Source: Lachnospiraceae bacterium
GTDB taxonomy: Bacteria; Bacillota_A; Clostridia; Lachnospirales; Lachnospiraceae
NCBI GenBank assembly: GCA_017540915.1
Contig: JAFYAD010000011.1
Span: 1-14,134, forward strand
Direction of reading: 5' to 3'
DNA length: 14,134 bases
Position 1 is the first letter of the stretch, and each line of letters begins with the position of its first letter. A program made the translations under genes and the position numbers. Below, in pieces: positions 7,174-14,134 of this stretch. The notes below the pieces were generated by a model that saw only the letters and a program-made list of their open reading frames with translations, ran no database searches and had not been told where the DNA came from.

Positions 7174-7320
7174 ATGAAAAGGCTAAGATCGATAATATTA
7201 AGATCAATAATATTAAGATCGATAATACGATCCGATCGAAAAAAACGGTTAACAAATTACCGTTTAGACATCAAAAACATCCGTTTAACCCATGAGCAAT
7301 TGCTCGTGGGTTTTTTTTGA
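7174..7320 (+). CDS. Small ORF, 48-residue basic peptide with LRSII repeats
   Basis: This short frame begins 22 bases after the reductase stop. ATG 7174 has a strong ribosome site, AGGAG at 7164-7168, with 5-base spacing. The peptide starts MKRLRSII, repeats LRSII three times in a row (residues 4-18), and is very basic, with 13 Lys/Arg against 3 Asp/Glu. The Ile/Leu-rich repeat with regularly spaced Arg could form an amphipathic helix. Its last codons run through the terminator stem and T tract (VGFF) and the stop is the TGA at 7318-7320. It may be a translated small protein, a leader peptide, or the first codons of a gene whose remainder was lost. Translation initiation looks credible; function is unknown. 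Confidence 0.4.
   Translation: MKRLRSIILRSIILRSIIRSDRKKRLTNYRLDIKNIRLTHEQLLVGFF
7184..7228. repeat. Three tandem copies of a 15-bp repeat, with clustered GATC sites
   Basis: The units are TAAGATCGATAATAT (7184-7198), TAAGATCAATAATAT (7199-7213) and TAAGATCGATAATAC (7214-7228). Unit 2 differs at one internal base, which is synonymous in the small ORF (TCG to TCA, both Ser). Each unit has a GATC, and two more GATC follow at 7229 and 7234, giving five in 51 bp. The period is a multiple of three, so copy-number change would keep the small ORF in frame. Confidence 0.9.
7243..7265 (+). other. Small hairpin before the terminator
   Basis: AAACGGT (7243-7249) can pair with ACCGTTT (7259-7265) over a 9-base loop. 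A second CCGTTT copy at 7281-7286 could pair with the same left arm, so two alternative structures are possible just upstream of the terminator. This might be part of an attenuation-like switch, but there is no direct evidence. Confidence 0.35.
7289..7318 (+). terminator. Rho-independent terminator after the reductase/small ORF unit
   Basis: CCCATGAGC pairs with GCTCGTGGG (one U-G wobble) around an AATT loop, and eight T residues follow at 7311-7318. This is a textbook intrinsic terminator and should end transcription of the dus-LRR-reductase unit. The T tract leads directly into the next promoter's -10 element. Confidence 0.9.
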
Positions 7321-7326
7321 TATAAT
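7318..7326 (+). promoter_or_regulatory. Extended -10 promoter for the giant secreted protein gene
   Basis: TGA (7318-7320) followed by a perfect TATAAT (7321-7326) forms an extended -10 element. No good -35 is present: TTGCTC at 7300-7305 has a 15-base spacer and lies in the terminator stem. Transcription should start near 7333, giving a leader of about 49 bases before ATG 7382. Confidence 0.65.
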
Positions 7327-7367
7327 GAATAATAATTTTGTTGAACGATAATAACGAAGTCATGAAA

Positions 7368-7376
7368 AAAGGAGGG
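7368..7376 (+). promoter_or_regulatory. Strong ribosome binding site of the giant gene
   Basis: AAAGGAGGG at 7368-7376 is a near-perfect Shine-Dalgarno sequence, 5 bases before ATG 7382. It fixes the start of the giant frame, which is confirmed by the signal peptide that follows at once. Confidence 0.9.
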
Positions 7377-7381
7377 TTATT

Positions 7382-10300
7382 ATGTTTACAAGAAGAGGAG
7401 TCTTAAAACGGATCTTATGCTTTGTGCTGACTCTCGCCATGGTGGTGGGACCGATGTCAAATATGGCATTGATGTATGAAGTGAAGGCGGAACCTAATTA
7501 TCCCGTTTTTGATGCCGGTTACTTTACTTCGCAAAGTATTTATATGGATACTGACGGAGTTATGAGTATCACGTGGGGGTACGCTGATTACGGCGAACTA
7601 CCGGATTTCGACAGTACCGAATATATGGCCGAGATTTATGTCTGGTATGGGGATACTGCGACAGTTCCTGATAATAATTTCTGGATACAGTCGATTGACA
7701 AAACCCATTTTGGCACAGGTAACGAAGGTATTTTTACCGCTTCGGGTGGCAGTTTCGAGGGCAGTCTTTATTGGGCTCATGATACCGAACATGATACGCC
7801 GCCTACACTTGCTGCAGGTACATCGTTGAATTATCAGCTTGAGATAATGAATGACAGCGCTGTCGTTATGAGTTCTGATGTCGTAACGTTTACAGTCAGT
7901 GCGGCCTATGCCGGAGAAAGCTCTGATGAGGCACCGGAGATAAATGATGTTTCTTATGATGTGTCAGCAAATACTCTTACTGTAGATTTTACAACATCAG
8001 ATACAGCCACTTCATATTTTGAAGTATATATGATCACAGCAACAAAACCGACATATGATCCTGAGGATACTACACCATGGACTATCTCGAAGCCCGGAGT
8101 AAACGGGGAATGGTATGTGCTGGCATTTGATTCTATGGATTACGGTCAGGCAGGAGTGACATTTAATCGTTCAACCGGTAAAGGGCGACTGGTTACATCA
8201 TTGCACCTTTCGAGCGGTATATCGGATTATCCTGAGATCGGTGATGTGGTTTATATTGTAATGCAGACAGCAGGTACAAATTCTGAACAGGGGGCGGCTT
8301 TAAGCAGCAATGAGTATCTGAAGATCCCTCTGCCCACACCACAGAATGTTTCTGCGTGTCTTACCACGCTTCAGTCCGGGGAGATGCAATATGATGCTTC
8401 ACATGATCCGGAAAACCCCGATGTCAAGACTCTGACCGGCGGAAATAAGGTGTGGGCCGGTGTTCTGCTTGACGGAAGTCCGAGTTCATGGGATAAGGAT
8501 CTGGTGTATCATGTTGTACCACTTAAGGGCAGCGATTTACTCAAGATACCTACAGGCACTTCCGGTTATCTTGCATATTCCGAAGACGCACAAACGTGGC
8601 AATGGAGTGATTACAGGGGAACTATCTTTAGTGCAGTAGGTTTAAACGGTGAGAGTGTAGACAGTGTTGGAAATATACCTGTTACTGCATATCAGTTCAG
8701 CGGAACTGCGCCTTCTGATATGGCTGCTATGGATGGATATTATGATGGGGATGATATGATCATACTTGTTCAGACATCTCTTAAATCTGATCCGACGGTT
8801 GCCTCAAATTATGTTACCATTTCTATCCCGCTGAATAGCGATAGCCTTGGCAAGAGGTTTTATCCGGGTGAAATTAATGATGACCCGGTTACTCCGGTGA
8901 CTGTGACGCAGCCCGGTGTAAGCCATAGCTCTATGTCTGTAACGACAGCTTCGCTGGAGGATTTAAAGATCACAAAAACAGACGGCAGCTTTACTTTTGA
9001 TTCATTATTGTGTGATGATACAGTAGTGGAAAAGGGTACAGATTATACTGTGGAAAAAAACAGTATAACAATTAAAAATGCTTACCTGAAGACACTTGGG
9101 GTGGGTGATCATACCCTGACTTTCCATTACACAGGTATGGTCAATGAGACGGCTCCGGTGGATCCTTCCATGACACTGACCATAAAGAAAATCTGTACTG
9201 CCACGGTGAAGGTTACCGGAAGTGGCGGTAATGATATTACATCATATTGTACCATACAGTGGAAAAACAAGGCCAACGGAAAGGTAATAGCAAATAACAG
9301 CGCCGTGAGCACGGGAGTAGATGCAGGCACCACTTTGATCTATACTGTAAAGCCCACGAGCAGCTTGGAAAACTACCGGTTCTACAAGCAGGAGGTCTCA
9401 GGTGAGGTCACCCTGACAGAGACTGCTACCGATATCAATGTAGAACTGCCGATGGAGTTATGCCAGTTTACAGTTGTTCCAAAGGACGGGGAGAATCAGA
9501 TTCCTGAAGAATATACAGTATACTGGTATGACAGCAATATGAGGCAGACCGGTACCGGCAATATATCTCCTCTCATAAGTGCCGGTGCAACACTGCGATA
9601 TGAGATAAAGATGTCCGGCAGTAATGCGGATACATACAATGACGTAAAAAGAACACTGACTGCAGAGTCTGTACCCGGAAATACCAATATAGATGTAGCA
9701 GTAACACGCAAAACCAGTGTGGTCATGACTGTCAAACTGGGTAGCGAAACGCTCGATCCGAAGGATTATACGGTAATATGGTATACAAGTAAGGAAAGCA
9801 CAGATGCAACAAGATCACTGGTACGTTACGGTACGGGCAGGGAATTAAAAAATATTGATATAAATGAACTTTATTATGAGATCATCCCTGTAGATCATGA
9901 CGGTGTCTATAACTGGACCAGGTTCTATCCCGTGCCGGTATCGCTGGATGATCCAAATGATCAGGATAAGCCGGGAACCAAGAAAACGTTGACAATGGGA
10001 ACTGTCAATAATCTGGAAGCTGTTGTGACAGCAGTAGGCACGGTCACACTTACAGTTGATGTCACAAACGGAGGCGGCTTTAATCTGGACGTCACTGCCA
10101 CCCAGACACCCTGGGACGGTTACTCTGTGCAGCCTAATACCTGGTATTATACAAAATCCAACGGAGCCTTTAATTATACATTGACCAAAGGCAACGATGG
10201 CAAGTACACTGCTACGGTTTACGATTTTGACGCCAATGTCAGGGTCTATGAGAAAAATGATTACGGCTATGCCGGCGGAAACTATGAGACCGCTTACAGC

Positions 10301-13300
10301 AATGTAAAGCGGAAGAGCGCCCAGGATGGTACAAACATGGCTACGACAGTAGCACTGATACCGGCGGCGTTGCCTGATAGTATCGGACTTAATATCACCA
10401 GAGAGACTCCTTCCTTCGACACAAGATGGCACTGGGAAGATGACCGGGAAGTTTATGGCGCCGATGGGTATATCTCTCAGGAAAACGCATACTATTATGA
10501 GGAAGCAAACAGTTTTAGCTTCTCTCTTTATAATGTAACAAAGAATGCTGTTGTTCCGGCAGAGGACTATAATGTAATATATTCAGGTGCGGGACAGCGT
10601 GTAGAGTTTAATACTGATAATATATATGCCGACAACTCTGTAGAGGTGGGTGATACCCTGCGCCTTACAGCAACGGTGGATCAGGATAAGGTCAAAAATG
10701 TCCATGCCAATATACCGGCGACCATGACCAGTGAGATTACCGTAAAGAAGTATTGGAGCCAGGAAGATTACCGTAACGACAGCTATCGCTTTAAGTTTAA
10801 GTACTCTGCCTGGGGCAGGGTGAGTCTGGAAACACAGGCTGATGGCTCATATTGGGAGACATATGGCATATACGGCAGTGATGGTGGTCTTGTGGAAAGT
10901 GGCAGAAAGGCAAGCTGGTGGAGAGCCTCCAGCGTTGAGCTGGCTCCCGGAACCTATACTGTCTGCATATGGAGAGAAACAAGTTGGATCAGTGCGGCTC
11001 CATCTACACTGGAAGACCTTGAGAGCCTCTTAAATACTGATGAGTACCAGAAGCGTACGGTAACAGTTGACTATGGACAGACTGTAAAGGCAAGTCCTGC
11101 GTTTGGTATATGTAAATCTGTTCCCGACCGCTCACTTTTTACAGAGGACAGCGGATTTGCGCAGGAGCTTACCACAGCAAGTGGTGGTGAAACAGTACAG
11201 TTCCGATTGAATTATGAGGTGACTGATACCATCAGGCAGGCCAACCGCAACGGACTCTATGCCATCAGGGTATCATTACACGGCAAGGTACCCGGTTTTG
11301 TGCTGAAAACAGAAACAGATCATACATGGTATAACACCGAAAAATATGACAAGAATATCAACCTTTTTGTTGATGGTGAGCTGGATACGGAAAATACCTC
11401 ACGTCTGATTTTTTATAGTTACAATGGTCAGTCACATAATCCTAACGGATTTGTTGTGTATACCGACAAGCCAAGCGGAGTCATATACTTCAGTGTAACC
11501 GGGGAAATGAATGATAACAGCACTTATTCATTCAACGCAGACGGCTGGCTTTGCGGCAGTGAAGGAACTTACGGGTATAAAGAAACATATGGTGCAAGGG
11601 CAAGGGGAGCGATAGGCAGGACACTTTACCGTGTTATACCAAATGCGAACTGTGCCATCTATTTCGCGTCAGACTATCTGCGCATGGCGGACAACGGACC
11701 GGAAACCCATAATGATTATGAAAATGGTATGTGGGTCTACGGTTCTCCTAACAGTAGGGTGGCACTTTATATGGATGGGGTAAAACTCGAAGAACAGTCC
11801 ACAGGTAGTAATGGGCTTGCAATGTTTTCCGTGAAAATGGACGACAGCTTTAAGAATAAATACTTTAAAGGTAAGTCTGGATGGACACTTTCCGGGAAAC
11901 ATGAAATATATGCGATCACAACCTTAAATGACGGTAGGACTGTGCAGTCACAGACATTTGAGAGGGAGTGTCTGGCAAAGGGCAGTGAGATAAATCCCGC
12001 TGTGCTGACTAAACTGAATGTCATCTCTAACGCACACGCAGCGCGAGATAATAATCTGTTATATTACTATGGCCGGACAAATAATTCTTACAACGGGAGT
12101 TATAAGAACCATATTTGGACGGGGTATGATGTGGAGCAGAAGCCTGATCTGACCTATGATTTTACAGCCACGGTGGAAAATGCTGATTACGTGGATGGCG
12201 ATCTTGTGGTCTGGCTTTCTGCCAACGGAGATGAGACTTATCGCGTTCCCCTGAAGAGGGAAGGCAACACTAATACATTCAAGGGTCAGCTGGATGAGGG
12301 ACAGGTGCTTTGGTCAACCTGGGAGGTTACCATCACCTCCAAGAAGCCTGCAAGAACGGGGATTGCTGTAGAGGATGGAGATATTAATGGCAAGGATCGT
12401 AAAGATGTGAGCATGGAGGATGTCCTCAAGGATGCCCTCGGGGACAGCGGCAGGATCCTTAACCCGTATACCGGTGAAATGCAGACATTGGCTCAGATTG
12501 ATGCAGATATAAAGAACAACCTGTTTGGCACAAACGGGCTTAACCTGCATACTGATGCAGAATATGAAGCTGCAACTGATGAAGATAAATGCGCAATGGT
12601 AAAAGAGGATCTGGAAAAGATCACCCAAATGATCGAATCCGATGCTAAAGCAGGAATGGAGATGACCGAGAACTTCTTTGACAGCATGGAGGAGATCATT
12701 GGAAATCCTCTTCCGGAGGACATGGTCTTTGACGGTTCCCTTGCCAGCGTTCAAAAGCTTAGGAGCTATATGGGCATCAATGTGTATTATCCTCTTGCAC
12801 CACAGGAAAATGATGATGCTGATACAAAGGCGGTAAAGACCCAGCTCCTTAAGTATCTTGAGATGTCGGATGAGGAGCAGGAGAAAATTGGTACCATAGA
12901 GACTACCATAGATGGCACGAAGATCAGGCGCTTCCAGCGTGTAATGATCGAGACGAGCAAGGATGACGGCAAGCCCCATATGTATAGTTTATACATTTCC
13001 ATCTACACGGACTCCCCTGAAGGGCTCATTCCCAACTGGGCTGAGGTGGATGTGGTGGACGGAGGCATCAGTGAGATCGATGCTTCTGACCCCATAGTTG
13101 GCAGTGGTACGGATCTGTTTGAATATATGGCAAACCTGACCGGTGATGATTTCTCTGACGGTGTACAGACGCAGGGATCAGGGGACAGGCTTCCCGAACT
13201 TAAGCTGTTGTACCGTCCGGGAGAGGAAGCCGGACAATGGGAGGCAAAGATCCAGAGCTTTACGGAGATAGCAGTATTCGGGGAAGCCAGTGTCAGCAAA

Positions 13301-14134
13301 GTGGAGCAGCTCAATGCCGCCATGTGGCAGAACAATAAAAATATGAATAACGGCAACCAGACTCAGACGCAGAACCTGTACTGGAATCAGATGAAGTACT
13401 GGAAGCAGGAGAATAACATACAGTCTGCCGGTGCCGGATCTGCTGAGGGCAGCACACTGACCCAGTTGGTCACTAATATCAATGATATGATCGAGCAGGG
13501 CAGAAAATCAGGCAAGCTTAATGAAGAGCAGATCAAGGAACTCACGGCTATGAAGCAGAAAGTCCAGACCATAAATGACGCCTTAAGCCTTAACATAGCA
13601 TACGAAGCAGGAAAGAGCGAGGTGGCTATATATGAGGAGATACAGGCATCAGTTGATCTGGTGAAAAATGCTACCAAGGCCGGATTGGAATCTGTTGAAA
13701 TGATAAATGCAGGAGATTCCATAGCGGCACTGAATAATGTGAAGGATTTTGCAGTGGATACTGTTAAAGACTGTGCTATAGACAAGGCGCATGAAACGGT
13801 TTATGATTCCGTAAATAATGCTGATAATGCAGCCCTTGGCAGGATGGTCCGGGGAAATATCTATTACACGGGTGCGCGTACACTTGCGGAATTACTCGAC
13901 TGGACAGGAGGAGAGGATAGCTGGAACCTGACTTCATATTTTGACGAATTTGAGGAGGGGATCGGCGGAGGTATCAAGGAGACAACTAAACTGGCAGTGG
14001 ATCCCAGCCGCTTTATCAAAGAAAAGGCAGACCAGTGGACAGCGGAAAAATTCCGCCAGTATGAGGAAGACATAAATAATATAGTTGATACCTTAAACAA
14101 TAAGTATGGCATGAGCAAGGTACGCGTGAAAGGC
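7382..14134 (+). CDS. Giant secreted multidomain Ig-like protein, 3'-truncated
   Basis: One frame of 2,251 codons runs from ATG 7382 to the last base with no stop, so the gene continues beyond the window. Residues 1-36 are a signal peptide: the basic start MFTRRGVLKR, a hydrophobic core (FVLTLAMVV), and likely cleavage after VKA. Residues about 40-520 are beta-rich and Asp/Ser/Thr/Tyr-rich without a named fold. Residues 526-603 resemble an X2-type Ig module (GTDYTVEKNSITIKNAYL). Residues 605-855 hold three tandem repeats. More beta-rich stretches follow; about 1455-1527 resembles a bacterial Ig domain (SPNSRVALYMDGVKLEE). From about 1657 the protein becomes helical and Glu/Lys-rich, with an Asn/Gln-rich linker at about 1978-2016. 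I see no catalytic motif, and any cell-wall anchor would lie outside. A surface or secreted adhesin or scaffold is the best inference; the helical part could be an effector region. The specific function is not recognised. Confidence 0.9.
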   Translation, partial: MFTRRGVLKRILCFVLTLAMVVGPMSNMALMYEVKAEPNYPVFDAGYFTSQSIYMDTDGVMSITWGYADYGELPDFDSTEYMAEIYVWYGDTATVPDNNFWIQSIDKTHFGTGNEGIFTASGGSFEGSLYWAHDTEHDTPPTLAAGTSLNYQLEIMNDSAVVMSSDVVTFTVSAAYAGESSDEAPEINDVSYDVSANTLTVDFTTSDTATSYFEVYMITATKPTYDPEDTTPWTISKPGVNGEWYVLAFDSMDYGQAGVTFNRSTGKGRLVTSLHLSSGISDYPEIGDVVYIVMQTAGTNSEQGAALSSNEYLKIPLPTPQNVSACLTTLQSGEMQYDASHDPENPDVKTLTGGNKVWAGVLLDGSPSSWDKDLVYHVVPLKGSDLLKIPTGTSGYLAYSEDAQTWQWSDYRGTIFSAVGLNGESVDSVGNIPVTAYQFSGTAPSDMAAMDGYYDGDDMIILVQTSLKSDPTVASNYVTISIPLNSDSLGKRFYPGEINDDPVTPVTVTQPGVSHSSMSVTTASLEDLKITKTDGSFTFDSLLCDDTVVEKGTDYTVEKNSITIKNAYLKTLGVGDHTLTFHYTGMVNETAPVDPSMTLTIKKICTATVKVTGSGGNDITSYCTIQWKNKANGKVIANNSAVSTGVDAGTTLIYTVKPTSSLENYRFYKQEVSGEVTLTETATDINVELPMELCQFTVVPKDGENQIPEEYTVYWYDSNMRQTGTGNISPLISAGATLRYEIKMSGSNADTYNDVKRTLTAESVPGNTNIDVAVTRKTSVVMTVKLGSETLDPKDYTVIWYTSKESTDATRSLVRYGTGRELKNIDINELYYEIIPVDHDGVYNWTRFYPVPVSLDDPNDQDKPGTKKTLTMGTVNNLEAVVTAVGTVTLTVDVTNGGGFNLDVTATQTPWDGYSVQPNTWYYTKSNGAFNYTLTKGNDGKYTATVYDFDANVRVYEKNDYGYAGGNYETAYSNVKRKSAQDGTNMATTVALIPAALPDSIGLNITRETPSFDTRWHWEDDREVYGADGYISQENAYYYEEANSFSFSLYNVTKNAVVPAEDYNVIYSGAGQRVEFNTDNIYADNSVEVGDTLRLTATVDQDKVKNVHANIPATMTSEITVKKYWSQEDYRNDSYRFKFKYSAWGRVSLETQADGSYWETYGIYGSDGGLVESGRKASWWRASSVELAPGTYTVCIWRETSWISAAPSTLEDLESLLNTDEYQKRTVTVDYGQTVKASPAFGICKSVPDRSLFTEDSGFAQELTTASGGETVQFRLNYEVTDTIRQANRNGLYAIRVSLHGKVPGFVLKTETDHTWYNTEKYDKNINLFVDGELDTENTSRLIFYSYNGQSHNPNGFVVYTDKPSGVIYFSVTGEMNDNSTYSFNADGWLCGSEGTYGYKETYGARARGAIGRTLYRVIPNANCAIYFASDYLRMADNGPETHNDYENGMWVYGSPNSRVALYMDGVKLEEQSTGSNGLAMFSVKMDDSFKNKYFKGKSGWTLSGKHEIYAITTLNDGRTVQSQTFERECLAKGSEINPAVLTKLNVISNAHAARDNNLLYYYGRTNNSYNGSYKNHIWTGYDVEQKPDLTYDFTATVENADYVDGDLVVWLSANGDETYRVPLKREGNTNTFKGQLDEGQVLWSTWEVTITSKKPARTGIAVEDGDINGKDRKDVSMEDVLKDALGDSGRILNPYTGEMQTLAQIDADIKNNLFGTNGLNLHTDAEYEAATDEDKCAMVKEDLEKITQMIESDAKAGMEMTENFFDSMEEIIGNPLPEDMVFDGSLASVQKLRSYMGINVYYPLAPQENDDADTKAVKTQLLKYLEMSDEEQEKIGTIETTIDGTKIRRFQRVMIETSKDDGKPHMYSLYISIYTDSPEGLIPNWAEVDVVDGGISEIDASDPIVGSGTDLFEYMANLTGDDFSDGVQTQGSGDRLPELKLLYRPGEEAGQWEAKIQSFTEIAVFGEASVSKVEQLNAAMWQNNKNMNNGNQTQTQNLYWNQMKYWKQENNIQSAGAGSAEGSTLTQLVTNINDMIEQGRKSGKLNEEQIKELTAMKQKVQTINDALSLNIAYEAGKSEVAIYEEIQASVDLVKNATKAGLESVEMINAGDSIAALNNVKDFAVDTVKDCAIDKAHETVYDSVNNADNAALGRMVRGNIYYTGARTLAELLDWTGGEDSWNLTSYFDEFEEGIGGGIKETTKLAVDPSRFIKEKADQWTAEKFRQYEEDINNIVDTLNNKYGMSKVRVKG
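8957..9190 (+). other. X2-like Ig module within the giant protein
   Basis: Residues about 526-603 fit the X2-type Ig-like fold found in cellulosomal and other secreted clostridial proteins: a DL..t..D start, then GTDYTVEKNSITIKNAYL, then GDHTLTFHYTG. In known proteins these modules act as spacers or bind polysaccharide or the cell surface. The assignment is by motif memory only. Confidence 0.6.
9194..9946 (+). repeat. Three tandem protein repeats of about 85 residues in the giant protein
   Basis: The repeats are residues 605-693, 694-777 and 778-855. Each has a beta start, a core (C/Y)T(I/V)xW with the Trp at residues 627, 715 and 800, then in two copies a GTG turn, a segment like AGATLRYEIK, and a final strand set. 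The spacing of the core Trp is 88 and 85. They are diverged in DNA sequence, so the duplication is old. They look like Ig-like surface repeats of unknown family. Confidence 0.65.

Noticed and set aside
7184..7228. Tandem repeat considered as a CRISPR array or transposon end
   Set aside because: The units are directly adjacent without spacers and only 15 bp long. No cas gene, transposase or terminal inverted repeats are present.
7362..7406. 14-codon frame starting ATG 7362 over the giant gene's ribosome site
   Set aside because: It has no good ribosome site of its own and is not in frame with the giant gene. A run of A and G bases next to a Shine-Dalgarno often gives such short frames.
9845..10432. 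195-codon minus-strand frame inside the giant gene
   Set aside because: The + strand frame here is part of a continuous 2,251-codon frame with a signal peptide and repeats. The minus frame has no plausible ribosome site or recognisable domain.
12314..12979. 221-codon minus-strand frame inside the giant gene
   Set aside because: This is a shadow frame. The translation is rich in Ile, Leu, His and Cys with no recognisable domain.

Overview
The window looks like a chromosomal segment of an anaerobic Firmicute, most likely a Lachnospiraceae-type Clostridium. The reasons are AGGAG-type ribosome sites, TATAAT promoters with extended -10 elements, heavy use of ATA, AGA and AGG codons, a ferredoxin-type aldo/keto reductase, a BspA-like leucine-rich repeat protein, and a giant secreted multidomain protein with a Gram-positive signal peptide. 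The taxonomy is an inference from style, not from a marker gene. All supported genes lie on the + strand.

Region 1 (1-1823) holds the 3' part of metG, methionyl-tRNA synthetase, cut by the window edge. The catalytic core and anticodon-binding domain are normal. Where the usual C-terminal tRNA-binding domain should be, the frame instead runs into a Lys/Glu-rich helical tail of about 175 residues that I do not recognise. A 14-bp hairpin follows the stop. Arginine and isoleucine codons of the synthetase part differ strongly from the next gene.

Region 2 (1940-7151) is a probable three-gene unit. It has a promoter with extended -10, then a divergent tRNA-dihydrouridine synthase, then a 1,026-residue leucine-rich repeat protein that overlaps it by 29 bases and has no signal peptide, and then an aldo/keto reductase with two cysteine clusters. 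The overlap suggests translational coupling of the first two. I see no pathway that links all three products.

Region 3 (7152-7381) is a compact regulatory stretch. It carries a 48-codon small ORF with a strong ribosome site that encodes three LRSII repeats, a 15-bp triple tandem repeat with a cluster of GATC sites, and a strong intrinsic terminator. The terminator's T tract, the small ORF's stop codon and the extended -10 of the next promoter share the same few bases.

Region 4 (7382-14134) is one uninterrupted reading frame of 2,251 codons that leaves the window without a stop. It encodes a secreted protein with a signal peptide, a long beta-rich Ig-like region (an X2-like module, then three tandem repeats of about 85 residues, then more beta domains), and, from about residue 1657, a change to a helical, Glu/Lys/Gln/Asn-rich region of unknown function. 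No rRNA, tRNA, CRISPR array, insertion sequence or integrase was seen.
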